DNA of 64,000 nucleotides from Flavimaribacter sp024343425 (GTDB lineage: Bacteria; Pseudomonadota; Alphaproteobacteria; Rhizobiales; Rhizobiaceae), in assembly GCA_965227645.1 (NCBI GenBank), contig OZ245773.1, positions 1,798,001 through 1,862,000 on the forward strand, written 5' to 3'. Below the pieces are notes generated by a model. The model was not told the DNA's origin and searched no databases. It saw only the letters and a program-made list of their open reading frames with translations. Below, one piece after another: positions 23,820 to 32,962 of the stretch (position 1 is its first letter; the number at the start of each line of letters is the position of its first letter). The translations under genes and the position numbers were made by a program.

Positions 23820-25013
23820 ATGGCCGGTATCGTGGCGCTTGCGGCTGCCTATGTCTTTTCTCAGTTTTACCGGTCTTTTCTGGCTGTGCTTACTCCGGTG
23901 CTGTCCGAAGAGTTGGGCGCGACCAAGGCGGACTTGTCCCAGGCCTCCGGCATATGGTTCCTTACATTCGCGCTCATGCAGTTCATCGTGGGCGTGTCGC
24001 TTGACCGGTTCGGGCCAAGGCGCACCGCAGCGGTTCTTTTTGCCTTCGGTTCTGGAGGCGGCGCTTTGCTGTTTGCCAGCGCCAATACGCCGTCCACCAT
24101 CACGATTGCGATGGGTATGATCGGCATTGGCTGTTCTCCTATTCTGATGGCGTCGCTCTTTATTTTCGCCCACCGGTTCGCTGCGGCGCGTTTCGCAGTG
24201 CTTTCATCATGGCTTATGGCGCTTGGCACAGCGGGCAATGTCATTGGCGCCCGGCCTCTGGTGCTTGCAATAGAAATGGCGGGCTGGAGAACGACCATGC
24301 TCACGCTTGCGTTCATATCTGTTGCTGTGGCAGTCGCGGTTTTTTTGATCGTAGAGGATCCCCCGAGACAAAAGAGTGACGGGTCCAGCTTCGGCGGGTA
24401 TCTGCAACTGTTGAAGATGCCGGCGATGTGGCTGATTGGCCCCCTTATGGCGGTCAGCTATGCGCCCGCCGCCGGCATACGAGGCCTGTGGATAGGGCCT
24501 TATCTTTCGGATGTTTACGGGGTTTCAGCCGACGTTCTGGGCAATGTGGCGTTGTTCATGGCGGTTTCCATGATTATCGGCGCGTTCATATATGGGCCAA
24601 TGGATACGCTGTTGAATACCCGCAAATGGGTCGGGTTCTTCGGAAACGTCGTCCTGACCCTGGCTCTGCTGGCGTTGTTTGCATGGCCGGTCCTGCCGGT
24701 GCTTCAGGCAAGTCTTCTGATGATCGTTATCGGCCTGTTCGGCGCCAGCTATGGATTGATCATGGCGCATGGTCGCGCCTTCTGCCCGCCCAGTCTGGTT
24801 GGGCGCGGGGTCACGCTGCTGAATTTCTTTTCGATCGGAGGCGTCGGGTTGATACAGTTCCTGACCGGACGGATCGCCGACAGCACTTTTGATCCGGCCG
24901 CCCCGGAGCGCGCCTTTTCTCTGGTGTTTGCAACCTATGCCGGCCTCATGCTCATAGCGCTTGTGATCTATCTGTTTTCGCAGGACAAGCCGCCGCGCGA
25001 AACAGCCGGGTAG
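23820..25013 (+). CDS. MFS transporter
   Basis: 397 aa with about 12 membrane helices. Start at ATG 23820 after GGGAGGAGG; a TTG at 23775 is less likely. SLDRFGPRRTAAVLFAFG is the MFS loop 2-3 motif. The protein opens directly with helix 1 (AGIVALAAAYVFSQFYRSF). Substrate cannot be told; it follows ilvA by 72 bases and may be co-transcribed. Confidence 0.85.
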   Translation: MAGIVALAAAYVFSQFYRSFLAVLTPVLSEELGATKADLSQASGIWFLTFALMQFIVGVSLDRFGPRRTAAVLFAFGSGGGALLFASANTPSTITIAMGMIGIGCSPILMASLFIFAHRFAAARFAVLSSWLMALGTAGNVIGARPLVLAIEMAGWRTTMLTLAFISVAVAVAVFLIVEDPPRQKSDGSSFGGYLQLLKMPAMWLIGPLMAVSYAPAAGIRGLWIGPYLSDVYGVSADVLGNVALFMAVSMIIGAFIYGPMDTLLNTRKWVGFFGNVVLTLALLALFAWPVLPVLQASLLMIVIGLFGASYGLIMAHGRAFCPPSLVGRGVTLLNFFSIGGVGLIQFLTGRIADSTFDPAAPERAFSLVFATYAGLMLIALVIYLFSQDKPPRETAG

Positions 25014-25040
25014 GGGCGTTCGGTCACCGCGCCCAGCGGG

Positions 25041-26036
25041 CTAGAGGCCAAGTCCCTCTATCCACTTGGTGATGATATCCGCTGCTTCCTGTGTCGTGCC
25101 GGGAGATAGGATATCGCCCGCAAGCACGTGCTGCGATGCGCTGTCCACATTTTCGATCACAACGATTTTCGCGTCGCCGCCCCAGCGTCCGGCCATTTTC
25201 CGTGTTTCTTCCGGACTGACCACCTGATCATATTCCGAGATCAGAAAAAGAGCAGGAACCGTGATTGCCTCGATGTCGGATTTGCGCGTGTCCCTGACGA
25301 GCTCCGCCATCGGCAACAGCACAGATGACGGATAGCGGGTTGTCCAGTTCTCTCCCTGACCCTCGTTCTCAGGCTCGAAACTGCGCCATTCTCCAACGGT
25401 CAGATCAAGGATCTGCCGCGCCCAGGGACCAGCCAGCAGGTCCGATCCGGCGGCCTGCATTCTGTAATTGGGAGAGATCATCACCAGGCCGGCGACATTC
25501 GGCAACGGGTTTTGCCGAGCCGTCAGCCATGTCGCCAGCGTGCCGCCGGTGGAGGTGGCTATAATAACCACCTGTTCGCCGATCCTGCGGCCGATCTCCA
25601 CAGCTTCAGCAGTGTCGTTTATCCATTTGTTGTAGGTTGCTTCGCCCATGGCTTCGGGTGTTCGGCCATGTCCTGCCAGGCGCGTATAGAAGAGATTGGC
25701 GCCAAGCTTTTCTGCTACGAGATCGGGCACAGGCCTGATTTCGGCGGGCGAAGCGGAAAAGCCATGGATGTAGACGATCGAAATCGGCGTCTTCGCCTTT
25801 GAATTGGGGTAAGCCCAAACGAGTTGCTTGTTGTTGTTTTCGCGGATGTCGTTGAAGCGCGATTCCCTTTCAGCGACATAGGCGTCTATGTCGTCGCCGA
25901 TCGCCGCCGGGTCGAAGCGTATGGCCGTGTCGGGCTGAATGCGTGGGCCGGCGAGATAAATGATCGCCAGCGCCGCGATCACAATGACCGCGGAGTAAAA
26001 TAATATCCGTAACCTGGAACGCTTTTTTCTCTTCAT
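25041..26036 (-). CDS. Membrane-anchored alpha/beta hydrolase (serine aminopeptidase S33 / lysophospholipase-like)
   Basis: 331 aa. A basic N-terminus and one helix (about 12-30) anchor it to the membrane. The oxyanion motif YIHGFSASP is near residue 92. The nucleophile is in ATSTGG, so the first Gly of the usual GxSxG is Ala. The acid is in SEYDQVV and the His in SASQHVL. Fold and triad fit monoacylglycerol-lipase-like hydrolases. Substrate unknown. Lies 17 bases after the lrp-like gene in the same direction, so possibly co-transcribed. Confidence 0.8.
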   Translation of the reverse strand: MKRKKRSRLRILFYSAVIVIAALAIIYLAGPRIQPDTAIRFDPAAIGDDIDAYVAERESRFNDIRENNNKQLVWAYPNSKAKTPISIVYIHGFSASPAEIRPVPDLVAEKLGANLFYTRLAGHGRTPEAMGEATYNKWINDTAEAVEIGRRIGEQVVIIATSTGGTLATWLTARQNPLPNVAGLVMISPNYRMQAAGSDLLAGPWARQILDLTVGEWRSFEPENEGQGENWTTRYPSSVLLPMAELVRDTRKSDIEAITVPALFLISEYDQVVSPEETRKMAGRWGGDAKIVVIENVDSASQHVLAGDILSPGTTQEAADIITKWIEGLGL

Positions 26037-26053
26037 TCGGTTTGTCCTCCCGT

Positions 26054-26530
26054 TCAGGAATCGTGCATATCAATGTCGATGTTCGGTCGATCGACCACCT
26101 CGCGCAGCGCGAAGGACGAGTTGATCTTGACCACATGCGGCAATGCCGAAAGCCATTCCTTATGGATTCTTTCGTAGTCCGGCAGGTCGCGGGCGGCAAC
26201 CCGCAACACATAATCGTATTCGCCCGACATGAGATAGCAAACCAGCACATTCGGACAGCGTTTGACCGCAGCTTCGAATTCGCTAAGCGTCTTGCCGAAT
26301 TGTCCCGACAGCGAAATCTGTACGATTACGGTCATGCCATGGTTGAGCGCATTGTTTGAAATGCGTGCATAGTAGCCCCGTATGACTCCGGATTTTTCCA
26401 GAATATCGAGGCGGCGCGAACATGCCGACGGGGAAAGCCCGACCTTGTTCGCCAGGTTTGCGTTGGAGATGCGGCCATCCTGCTGCAGTGTTCGCGCAAT
26501 GGCGATATCAATTGCATCAAGCTTGTTCAT
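26054..26530 (-). CDS. Lrp/AsnC family regulator (likely AldR)
   Basis: 158 aa from ATG 26530. The helix-turn-helix is ISNANLANKVGLSPSACSRRLDILEKSGVI (about 20-50) and the ligand-binding RAM domain follows (about 65-150; CYLMSGEYDYVLRV). Divergent from the alanine dehydrogenase gene, the usual arrangement for the alanine-responsive activator AldR/Lrp. TTCGAA sites cover its own start codon and the promoter region. Confidence 0.85.
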   Translation of the reverse strand: MNKLDAIDIAIARTLQQDGRISNANLANKVGLSPSACSRRLDILEKSGVIRGYYARISNNALNHGMTVIVQISLSGQFGKTLSEFEAAVKRCPNVLVCYLMSGEYDYVLRVAARDLPDYERIHKEWLSALPHVVKINSSFALREVVDRPNIDIDMHDS

Positions 26531-26565
26531 TCGAATATCCTTCGAAATATTATAAGTTTTTCGAA
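26530..26565. promoter_or_regulatory. TTCGAA repeat cluster (probable Lrp/AldR operators)
   Basis: Three TTCGAA(A)TAT elements start at 26530, 26541 and 26560, spaced 11 and 19 bases, near helical phasing. The region is AT-rich and separates the lrp-like gene from ald. This suits multi-dimer Lrp binding. Confidence 0.5.
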
Positions 26566-26689
26566 TATTATTCAAAACGAGCATGCCTATCAATCCCAGT
26601 TTGCAAGGACATTTCGCGGGTTTTGCGATGAAATGTTCGCCATTGTGACTGCGGCGACCAGACGCCGCTGCGATGAGGAGACATCAGAA

Positions 26690-27808
26690 ATGCGCGTGGG
26701 TTGCCCAAAGGAAATCAAGAACAACGAATATCGGGTTGGCCTTACGCCAGGCTCAGTCCGTGAATATGTCGCTCACGGTCACGAAGTGATCATGGAAACC
26801 GGGGCCGGACTCGGCATCGACGCGGACGACGGGGCCTATCGCGCCGCTGGAGCAAAGATCGTCGAAACGGCGAAAGATGTTTTCGAACAGGCGGACATGA
26901 TCGTTAAGGTCAAGGAGCCTCAGCCAGCGGAATGGGCGATGCTCAGAGAAGGCCAGTTGCTCTACACATATCTGCATCTGGCTCCGGATCCGGAACAGAC
27001 GAAAGGTCTGGTGGAATCCGGCTGTACGGCGATCGCCTACGAAACTGTCACCGACGCCCATGGCGGACTGCCGCTTCTTGCTCCGATGTCGGAAGTCGCC
27101 GGGCGGCTCTCGATACAGGCGGGCGCCACGGCGCTTGAAAAGATCAATGGCGGCCGCGGTCTCCTGCTTGGCGGCGTGCCGGGCGTCTTGCCGGGCAAGG
27201 TCACCATTATCGGTGGCGGCGTGGTCGGGCTCAATGCAGCCAAGATGGCTGTGGGTCTGGGCGCGGACGTCACCATCGTCGATCGTTCCCTGGGACGCTT
27301 GCGCGAACTGGACGACATTTTCAGCGGACGTATCCACACACGGTATTCGACCATTGAAGCCGTCGAAGAAGAGGTGTTCTCAGCCGATGTCGTAATCGGC
27401 GCCGTTCTGATTCCTGGCGCGGCCGCCCCGAAGCTCGTCACCAGAGAGATGCTTTCGGGCATGAAGAAGGGCGCGGTTATTGTCGATGTCGCCATCGATC
27501 AGGGCGGATGTTTCGAAACTTCTCACGCGACGACGCATTCCAACCCGACGTTTGAGGTCGATGGCGTTGTCCATTATTGCGTCGCCAATATGCCGGGCGC
27601 AGTCCCCGTCACCTCGGCGCATGCGCTCAACAACGCAACGCTGCAATATGGATTGCAGCTTGCGGACAAGGGATTGAAGGCGATTGCAGAAAACCGGCAC
27701 CTGCGCGCGGGCCTGAACGTCCACAGAGGGCGTATCACGAATGAGGCTGTCGCCAGCGCTCTCGGATATGAACTTGCCGAGCCGGAAAGCTTTCTCAAGG
27801 TCGCTTGA
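26690..27808 (+). CDS. ald: Alanine dehydrogenase
   Basis: 372 aa, the typical length. Start at ATG 26690 after GAGGAG. The MRVGCPKEIKNNEYRV N-terminus, the catalytic Lys (VKVKEPQ) and His (YLHLAPD), and the NAD-binding GGGVVGLNAA are present. Catalyses reversible oxidative deamination of alanine to pyruvate. A strong terminator follows. Regulation by the divergent Lrp-type protein is likely. Confidence 0.96.
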   Translation: MRVGCPKEIKNNEYRVGLTPGSVREYVAHGHEVIMETGAGLGIDADDGAYRAAGAKIVETAKDVFEQADMIVKVKEPQPAEWAMLREGQLLYTYLHLAPDPEQTKGLVESGCTAIAYETVTDAHGGLPLLAPMSEVAGRLSIQAGATALEKINGGRGLLLGGVPGVLPGKVTIIGGGVVGLNAAKMAVGLGADVTIVDRSLGRLRELDDIFSGRIHTRYSTIEAVEEEVFSADVVIGAVLIPGAAAPKLVTREMLSGMKKGAVIVDVAIDQGGCFETSHATTHSNPTFEVDGVVHYCVANMPGAVPVTSAHALNNATLQYGLQLADKGLKAIAENRHLRAGLNVHRGRITNEAVASALGYELAEPESFLKVA

Positions 27809-27836
27809 CGTTTCTCCCTCAAGCGATCACGCCAAG

Positions 27837-27869
27837 CCAGCCCCGCCGCACCAACGGGGCTGGTTTTTT
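27837..27869 (+). terminator. Rho-independent terminator of ald
   Basis: A 9-bp perfect stem (CCAGCCCCG with CGGGGCTGG, loop of 9) is directly followed by TTTTTT. Confidence 0.9.
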
Positions 27870-27888
27870 ATTACCTGGATTTGCCTGA

Positions 27889-28446
27889 TCAGTCCCGTTT
27901 CATGATCTTGAGCAAGTCATCGTCCGTCAGCGGATGGATGAACGTGTCGCTCTGGCCGATCGGTTCGAAGCCGAATTTCTGGTAAAGCGGAAGGGCCGCC
28001 GGGTGGTCCAGCGTGCAGGTGTTGATCGTGACCTTGTTGGGATTGAGCTCCCATGCGGCGTCGATCGCCTGTTTCAGGAACCAGCGGCCCAGCCCCATGC
28101 CATGGGCGTGGTCCATCAACCCGAAATATTCGATGTTTACGGAATCATCCTGCTGCGCGCGCAATTCGAAAAGTCCCGTTGGCGCGCCGTCCAGATAAAG
28201 CACGTCAACCGTCGTCTCTTGCGAATGAACAAGAGCGGCAAGGGCCACGTCGTCGAGCCGAAGCCGGGCCACCCAGTGCCAGCGGCGACCAATGCGATAC
28301 TGGAGATAACGATAGAAATGAAGCGGCATCTGATCCTGGCGCATCAATGCGACGTGCAGGTTGACCGGCATGGGCGCGGTCAGTTTGGGGCGCTCTTTCT
28401 GTTCGAGGTAGGTGACGACCGCCTTTCGCGGTGATTTTCTGATCAT
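27889..28446 (-). CDS. GNAT family N-acetyltransferase
   Basis: 185 aa from ATG 28446, whose A is the last base of the sseA stop codon (TGATG). Acetyl-CoA-binding motif A is seen as MDHAHGMGLGRWFLKQAIDAAW, and the C-terminal YQKFGFEPIG is the usual GNAT end. The substrate cannot be told. Last gene of the cysK operon. Confidence 0.8.
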   Translation of the reverse strand: MIRKSPRKAVVTYLEQKERPKLTAPMPVNLHVALMRQDQMPLHFYRYLQYRIGRRWHWVARLRLDDVALAALVHSQETTVDVLYLDGAPTGLFELRAQQDDSVNIEYFGLMDHAHGMGLGRWFLKQAIDAAWELNPNKVTINTCTLDHPAALPLYQKFGFEPIGQSDTFIHPLTDDDLLKIMKRD

Positions 28447-29297
28447 CAACTGTTTCCCGTGTCTACCGGGGTGTCGTCGCGCGAGCCCCATTCAGACCAG
28501 GAGCCGTCATAGAGCCTGTTGTCCTGGTGGCCGAGCGATTCCAGGGCAAGAATGATCGCCGCCGCAGTAACGCCGGAGCCACAGCTCGTCACTACAGGCT
28601 TGTCCAAATCCATTCCTGCGTCATCGAAAACGGATCTGAGCGCTTCGAGATCTTTCAGATATCCGTTCTCGGACAGGGTCATGACCGGTACGTTGTAGGC
28701 GCCGGGCATATGTCCCGAACGCATGCTCTCGCGCGGTTCCGGCTCGTTGCCGGAAAATCTTCCGGGACTGCGCGCATCGGCGATCTGCGCGCCGCCTTCC
28801 GAGACGATCGTTTGGACAAGCGAGAAGGGGGCGACGCGGCTGTCATCGAAATCTGCGATGAATTCGGCCGGCGTCACCACCGTCATATTGCTGGTGACGG
28901 GTCTGCCGTCCTTTTTCCAGTTGTCGAATCCGCCATCAAGAACGTGCACTGACTTCGCGCCCATGACGCGGAGCATCCACCATACGCGCGGCGCAGTGAA
29001 AATACCCGGACCGTCATAGACGACGATCGTATCGTCGTTCGACAATCCCAGCTTGGACGCATGTGCTTCGAAAACCGCAGGAGAGGGAAGCGTATGAGGC
29101 AGGGCGGCTCCCGGCTCTACGACCGCGTCCTGATCGAAGAACACGGCTCCCGGAATATGACCAACGTCGTATTCTTCTCGCTGGTTTCGGTTGTGGACGG
29201 GCAGATACCACGATGCGTCCACGATTTTCAGATCTGGTTGCGAGAGGCGCGACTCCAGCCAGTCGGCAGACACGACAAAGGGGCTTTTCACAGACAT
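28446..29297 (-). CDS. sseA: 3-mercaptopyruvate sulfurtransferase (two rhodanese domains)
   Basis: 283 aa. Two rhodanese domains (about 7-130 and 155-280). The active-site loop CGSGVTA at the end of the second domain is the mercaptopyruvate type; ARSPGRFSG is also typical. Transfers sulfur from mercaptopyruvate to thiol acceptors. In an operon with cysteine synthase and an AlaX editing protein, it belongs to cysteine and sulfur handling. Confidence 0.92.
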   Translation of the reverse strand: MSVKSPFVVSADWLESRLSQPDLKIVDASWYLPVHNRNQREEYDVGHIPGAVFFDQDAVVEPGAALPHTLPSPAVFEAHASKLGLSNDDTIVVYDGPGIFTAPRVWWMLRVMGAKSVHVLDGGFDNWKKDGRPVTSNMTVVTPAEFIADFDDSRVAPFSLVQTIVSEGGAQIADARSPGRFSGNEPEPRESMRSGHMPGAYNVPVMTLSENGYLKDLEALRSVFDDAGMDLDKPVVTSCGSGVTAAAIILALESLGHQDNRLYDGSWSEWGSRDDTPVDTGNS

Positions 29298-29309
29298 GAA
29301 CGAATGATC

Positions 29310-30050
29310 CTATTCCGGTAACGCGCCGAACCGTATTCGGAATCGTCTGTTTTCTCGACCCTTTTTCTCAATCTTTCCGATATGAATTTCGCCGACTTCC
29401 TTCGTCTCGGAAACGTGAGTGCCGCCGCATGGCTGGCTGTCGATCGACGAGCCTTCCCCGATACAGACGAGCCGCACGCGGCCGCTGCCTTTTGGAGGGC
29501 GGACATTCTTCGATTTCACAAGTTCCGGATTGGCTTCCAGTTCGGCTTCCGTGATCCATTGCGTAAAGATTGGATGGTTGCCTTCCACGAGATTCATCAG
29601 CTTTTCGGTGACATCCTTCTTGTCGACGATCTCGCTCATGTCGAAATCGACCCGGCTCTCGTTCTCGCCAACCGAGGCGCCGGTGATGCCATACGGGCAA
29701 ATAACCGTCAGCAGATGGCAGGCGGTATGCATGCGCATCAGCTTGTAGCGTCGCTCCCAGTCGATGTGGAGGATCAGCTTTTCACCGACGCCGGGAACGG
29801 GTTGATCGTTCGCAGGCACGTGGATGATCTCGGCCTTGCTCTCGCCCGTAATCGTCGCGGCGATGTCGATCCGGGATCCATCCTCGCGCTCAAAAAAACC
29901 GGTGTCGCCCGGCTGGCCGCCTGAGGTTGCGTAGAAGCATGTGCGGTCGAGCACTATGCCGCCTCGATCATTTATCGCGACGACCGTGGCTTCGGAAGTC
30001 GTCAGATAGCTATCTTCGATGAAAAGCGGTTGAGTGTCCGGCACGATCAA
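29310..30050 (-). CDS. Alanyl-tRNA editing protein AlaX-like
   Basis: 246 aa. The HTACH motif (HxxxH) and the late CGGTH form the zinc site of the AlaX/AlaRS editing domain; the N-terminal FYATSGGQPGDTG is also conserved. Removes Ser or Gly wrongly attached to tRNA-Ala. ATG overlaps the cysK stop by 4 bases and the gene ends 12 bases before sseA. Confidence 0.9.
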   Translation of the reverse strand: MIVPDTQPLFIEDSYLTTSEATVVAINDRGGIVLDRTCFYATSGGQPGDTGFFEREDGSRIDIAATITGESKAEIIHVPANDQPVPGVGEKLILHIDWERRYKLMRMHTACHLLTVICPYGITGASVGENESRVDFDMSEIVDKKDVTEKLMNLVEGNHPIFTQWITEAELEANPELVKSKNVRPPKGSGRVRLVCIGEGSSIDSQPCGGTHVSETKEVGEIHIGKIEKKGRENRRFRIRFGALPE

Positions 30051-31084
30051 TCCTCGACGAAGGGTATGTCGATCGCCGATTCCCTTTCCATCCAGTCGGG
30101 GTAGGGCAGATCCTTTGATTTCAGGAATTCAGGATTGAAGAGCTTTGACTGGTAACGGTTTCCGTAATCGCACAGCACGGTCACGATCGTATGCCCCGGA
30201 CCCATCTCCTGCGCCATGCGGATTGCGCCAGCTATGTTGATGCCCGAGGAACCGCCAAGACACATTCCCTCATCCTGGATGAGATCGAAAATGATCGGCA
30301 GCGCTTCTGAATCCGGGATCGAATAAGCGAAATCCGGCGTGAAGCCTTCCAGGTTGGCCGTGATGCGTCCCTGACCGATGCCCTCTGTGATGGAATTTCC
30401 TTCGGATTTGAACTCGCCATTGACGTAATATTCGTAGAGAGCAGCGCCTTTCGGATCGGCAAGGCCGATTTTTACGTTCGGATTGCGCTCCTTGAGGCCA
30501 AGGCTGACCCCGGCGAGAGTGCCGCCCGAGCCGACGGCGCAAATGAAGCCGTCTACCTTGCCGTCCGTATCCCGCCAGATTTCCGGCGCGGTGGTCTCGA
30601 CATGCGCCTGTCGATTGATGGCGTTGTCGAACTGGTTTGCCCAGATAGCGCCGTTTTCTTCTTCAGCCGCAATCTGTTCGGCCAGACGGCTCGACAGGCG
30701 AACGTAATTATTGGGATTGCGATAGGGCGCGGCCGGCACCTGCACGAGTTCAGCGCCAAGGAGGCGGAGCGCATCCTTCTTTTCCTGGCTCTGTGTTTCG
30801 GGAATGACAATAACGGTGCGGTATCCGAGCGTCTTGGCGACCATGGCCAGGCCAATGCCGGTGTTTCCAGCCGTTCCCTCGACGATAACGCCGCCAGGGC
30901 GCAGCAAGCCTTTCTCCTCGGCGTCGCGCACGATGTAGAGCGCCGCCCGGTCCTTCACCGATTGTCCAGGGTTCAGGAACTCGGCTTTGCCGAGGATCGT
31001 GCAGCCGGTAAGCTCGGAGGCCTTCTTCAGCTTGATCAGCGGCGTATCGCCTATGCCGCCCAGCACCGATTCTTCAAAATTCAT
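30047..31084 (-). CDS. cysK: Cysteine synthase A (O-acetylserine sulfhydrylase)
   Basis: 345 aa, somewhat longer than the E. coli enzyme. The PLP Lys is in NPGQSVKDRAA; GTAGNTGIGLA binds substrate and the phosphate loop is GSGGTLAG. NPQSVKDR-type sequence and a C-terminal extension (YPDWMERESAIDIP) match the rhizobial CysK form. Makes cysteine from O-acetylserine and sulfide. First gene of the cysK-alaX-sseA-GNAT operon; the 200-base upstream gap shows no site I can name. Confidence 0.92.
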   Translation of the reverse strand: MNFEESVLGGIGDTPLIKLKKASELTGCTILGKAEFLNPGQSVKDRAALYIVRDAEEKGLLRPGGVIVEGTAGNTGIGLAMVAKTLGYRTVIVIPETQSQEKKDALRLLGAELVQVPAAPYRNPNNYVRLSSRLAEQIAAEEENGAIWANQFDNAINRQAHVETTAPEIWRDTDGKVDGFICAVGSGGTLAGVSLGLKERNPNVKIGLADPKGAALYEYYVNGEFKSEGNSITEGIGQGRITANLEGFTPDFAYSIPDSEALPIIFDLIQDEGMCLGGSSGINIAGAIRMAQEMGPGHTIVTVLCDYGNRYQSKLFNPEFLKSKDLPYPDWMERESAIDIPFVED

Positions 31085-31287
31085 GGCGTTTCGCCTCCCG
31101 TTTGACGCGACACGGCGCGATCTTCATAACAGTTTGTCGCCTGCAGACAAGGCAGTCGTTGGCCAATGGATAGTCTTTCGGCGGTGCGTAAACAAGGAAT
31201 GTCATTCGCCGGTGATGCGCCCTTGCGATAGCCGATTTTCAGCTGCCGCCGGGATTTCAAATTATTATTTGCGCCACACCCTGATCG

Positions 31288-32541
31288 TCACGGCTTTTCA
31301 TAGACAAGCTGCCGAACATTGATGTTTTCAGCGCGAAAACCGGCCTCGCAATAATTGAGATAGAATTCCCAGAGTCTTTTGAAACGGCCATCATAACCAA
31401 GTGGCTGTATGGTCGGCCAGGCGGTGGTGAAGCGTTTATACCATTCAGCAAGCGTGCGCGCATAGTCATGCGCAAAGGCGCGCTCCGACGTCAGCGACAG
31501 TCCGGCTTCCTTCCCCAGATTTGCCATTATTTCCCGCGTCGGCAACATGCCTCCCGGAAACACGTATTTCTGGATGAAGTCGGGACTCCGACGGTACTGC
31601 GCATACTCCTTTTCGTGAATCGTGATCACCTGCACTCCGGCCGAACCACCGGGTTTGAGGCACTCACTCAACTTCTCAAAATAGACATTCCAGTATTTTT
31701 CGCCGACAGCCTCGAACATCTCCACCGAGACTATGTGGTCATACTGTCCTTTTTCCTCCCGATAGTCCTGGAAACGCAACTCCACGATATCGGTCAAACC
31801 GGCCTTTTCTATCCTGTCTCTGGCGTAGTCGAGCTGGCTCTGGCTTATCGTCAAGCCTGTGACTTTGACGCCCCTGTCCTTCGCCAGATATTCGGCGAAC
31901 GCGCCCCATCCGCAGCCGATCTCCAGTATATGGTCCCCGGGCTTCGCGCCGATAGCGTCGGCGAGCGCGGCGTATTTGGCGCTTTGCGCGCTTTCCAGAT
32001 CGTTGGCGCCGGTCTGATACAAAGCGGACGAGTAGGTCATGCCGGGGTCGAGCCACTGCTCGTAGAAGGAGTTGCCGAGGTCGTAGTGCGAGGCGATATT
32101 CTTCTTCGCCTGGCTCTTGGTGTTGCTGCGCAGGAAGTGACGCAAATTCTCGACGACCAGGGAAAGCAAACGCGCGATGCCGGCCATGTGGCTGCGCATA
32201 TCGGCATTGACGACAAACAGTTCCAGAAACGTCGGCACGTCGGGGCTGTCCCAATCACCGTCGATATAGGTCTCCGCGACGCCGATCGTGCCGCGACGAA
32301 TCGCGGCGGGGATGAGCTTCCAGTTGTACAGGATAAGCGTTGCGTTCGGGCCAGGTTCGTCTCCGCTGATCGAATGCGTGTTCCCGTCGGGAAACTGGAT
32401 GGATAGCGAACCGCGCTTGAGATCCGCAAGCATGCGCAACATTGCGCGCGCGCCGAACGGTATGTTGTGGCGCGGCATGTGGCCTTGAGGGCGTCCAGCT
32501 TCTGACATGGAGCCGGATCCGTCAATTTCGTTTTCCGACAA
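31288..32541 (-). CDS. cfa: Cyclopropane-fatty-acyl-phospholipid synthase
   Basis: 417 aa from a TTG at 32541 that follows GGGAGAA by 4 bases; ATG 32508 is the alternative, and frames up to 33000 run into the divergent gene. The SAM-binding LEIGCGWGAFAEYLA and the Cfa signature (KNIASHYDLGNSFYEQWLD, MTYSSALY, HIVSVEMFEAVGE) are complete. Methylates unsaturated acyl chains of membrane phospholipids into cyclopropane forms, a stationary-phase and acid-stress change. Divergent from an RskA-like anti-sigma gene. Confidence 0.93.
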   Translation of the reverse strand: MSENEIDGSGSMSEAGRPQGHMPRHNIPFGARAMLRMLADLKRGSLSIQFPDGNTHSISGDEPGPNATLILYNWKLIPAAIRRGTIGVAETYIDGDWDSPDVPTFLELFVVNADMRSHMAGIARLLSLVVENLRHFLRSNTKSQAKKNIASHYDLGNSFYEQWLDPGMTYSSALYQTGANDLESAQSAKYAALADAIGAKPGDHILEIGCGWGAFAEYLAKDRGVKVTGLTISQSQLDYARDRIEKAGLTDIVELRFQDYREEKGQYDHIVSVEMFEAVGEKYWNVYFEKLSECLKPGGSAGVQVITIHEKEYAQYRRSPDFIQKYVFPGGMLPTREIMANLGKEAGLSLTSERAFAHDYARTLAEWYKRFTTAWPTIQPLGYDGRFKRLWEFYLNYCEAGFRAENINVRQLVYEKP

Positions 32542-32962
32542 TGGCTTCTCCCTGATTGTACTAGCGCCGATATGTGCGCCGGCTACTATTCTGTCTGGAT
32601 CAGCGGTCCTATCTGTTGGTCCTGCGCTTGCCAGCGCGCTTTTTATATCTTCATCCTTCGGCTTTTGTCTTCCCGCCGAGTTGCTTTTTTCAGGGTCAAG
32701 CGATCTGGTGAGATGGTTTGGCCGCGGAAATTGCCCGGGCCTGGGTTCCTGTCTCGTCGCGATTGTCCTTGCTCTCTTTACGACGGCTGCTGTGCAGGTC
32801 GCTGTCATGAAGAACTCAAAGTCAGGCGCGCCTGTTCCATTCGTGGTGCATAAGTGGAGGGTTTCACCTGTCAGGCGCTTGCAGATCGACAGGATGTGCG
32901 GATCAATAGGTGCGCAAATGATTGTAACGGAGCCTTGCGAAGCTGTGAGAGCGCCTGGAATG

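Noticed and set aside
32813..32838. GGAAC-N17-AGTT on the minus strand upstream of cfa
   Set aside because: The -10 differs at the key C, and the distance to the start (about 270 bases) is large; not called as an EcfG promoter.
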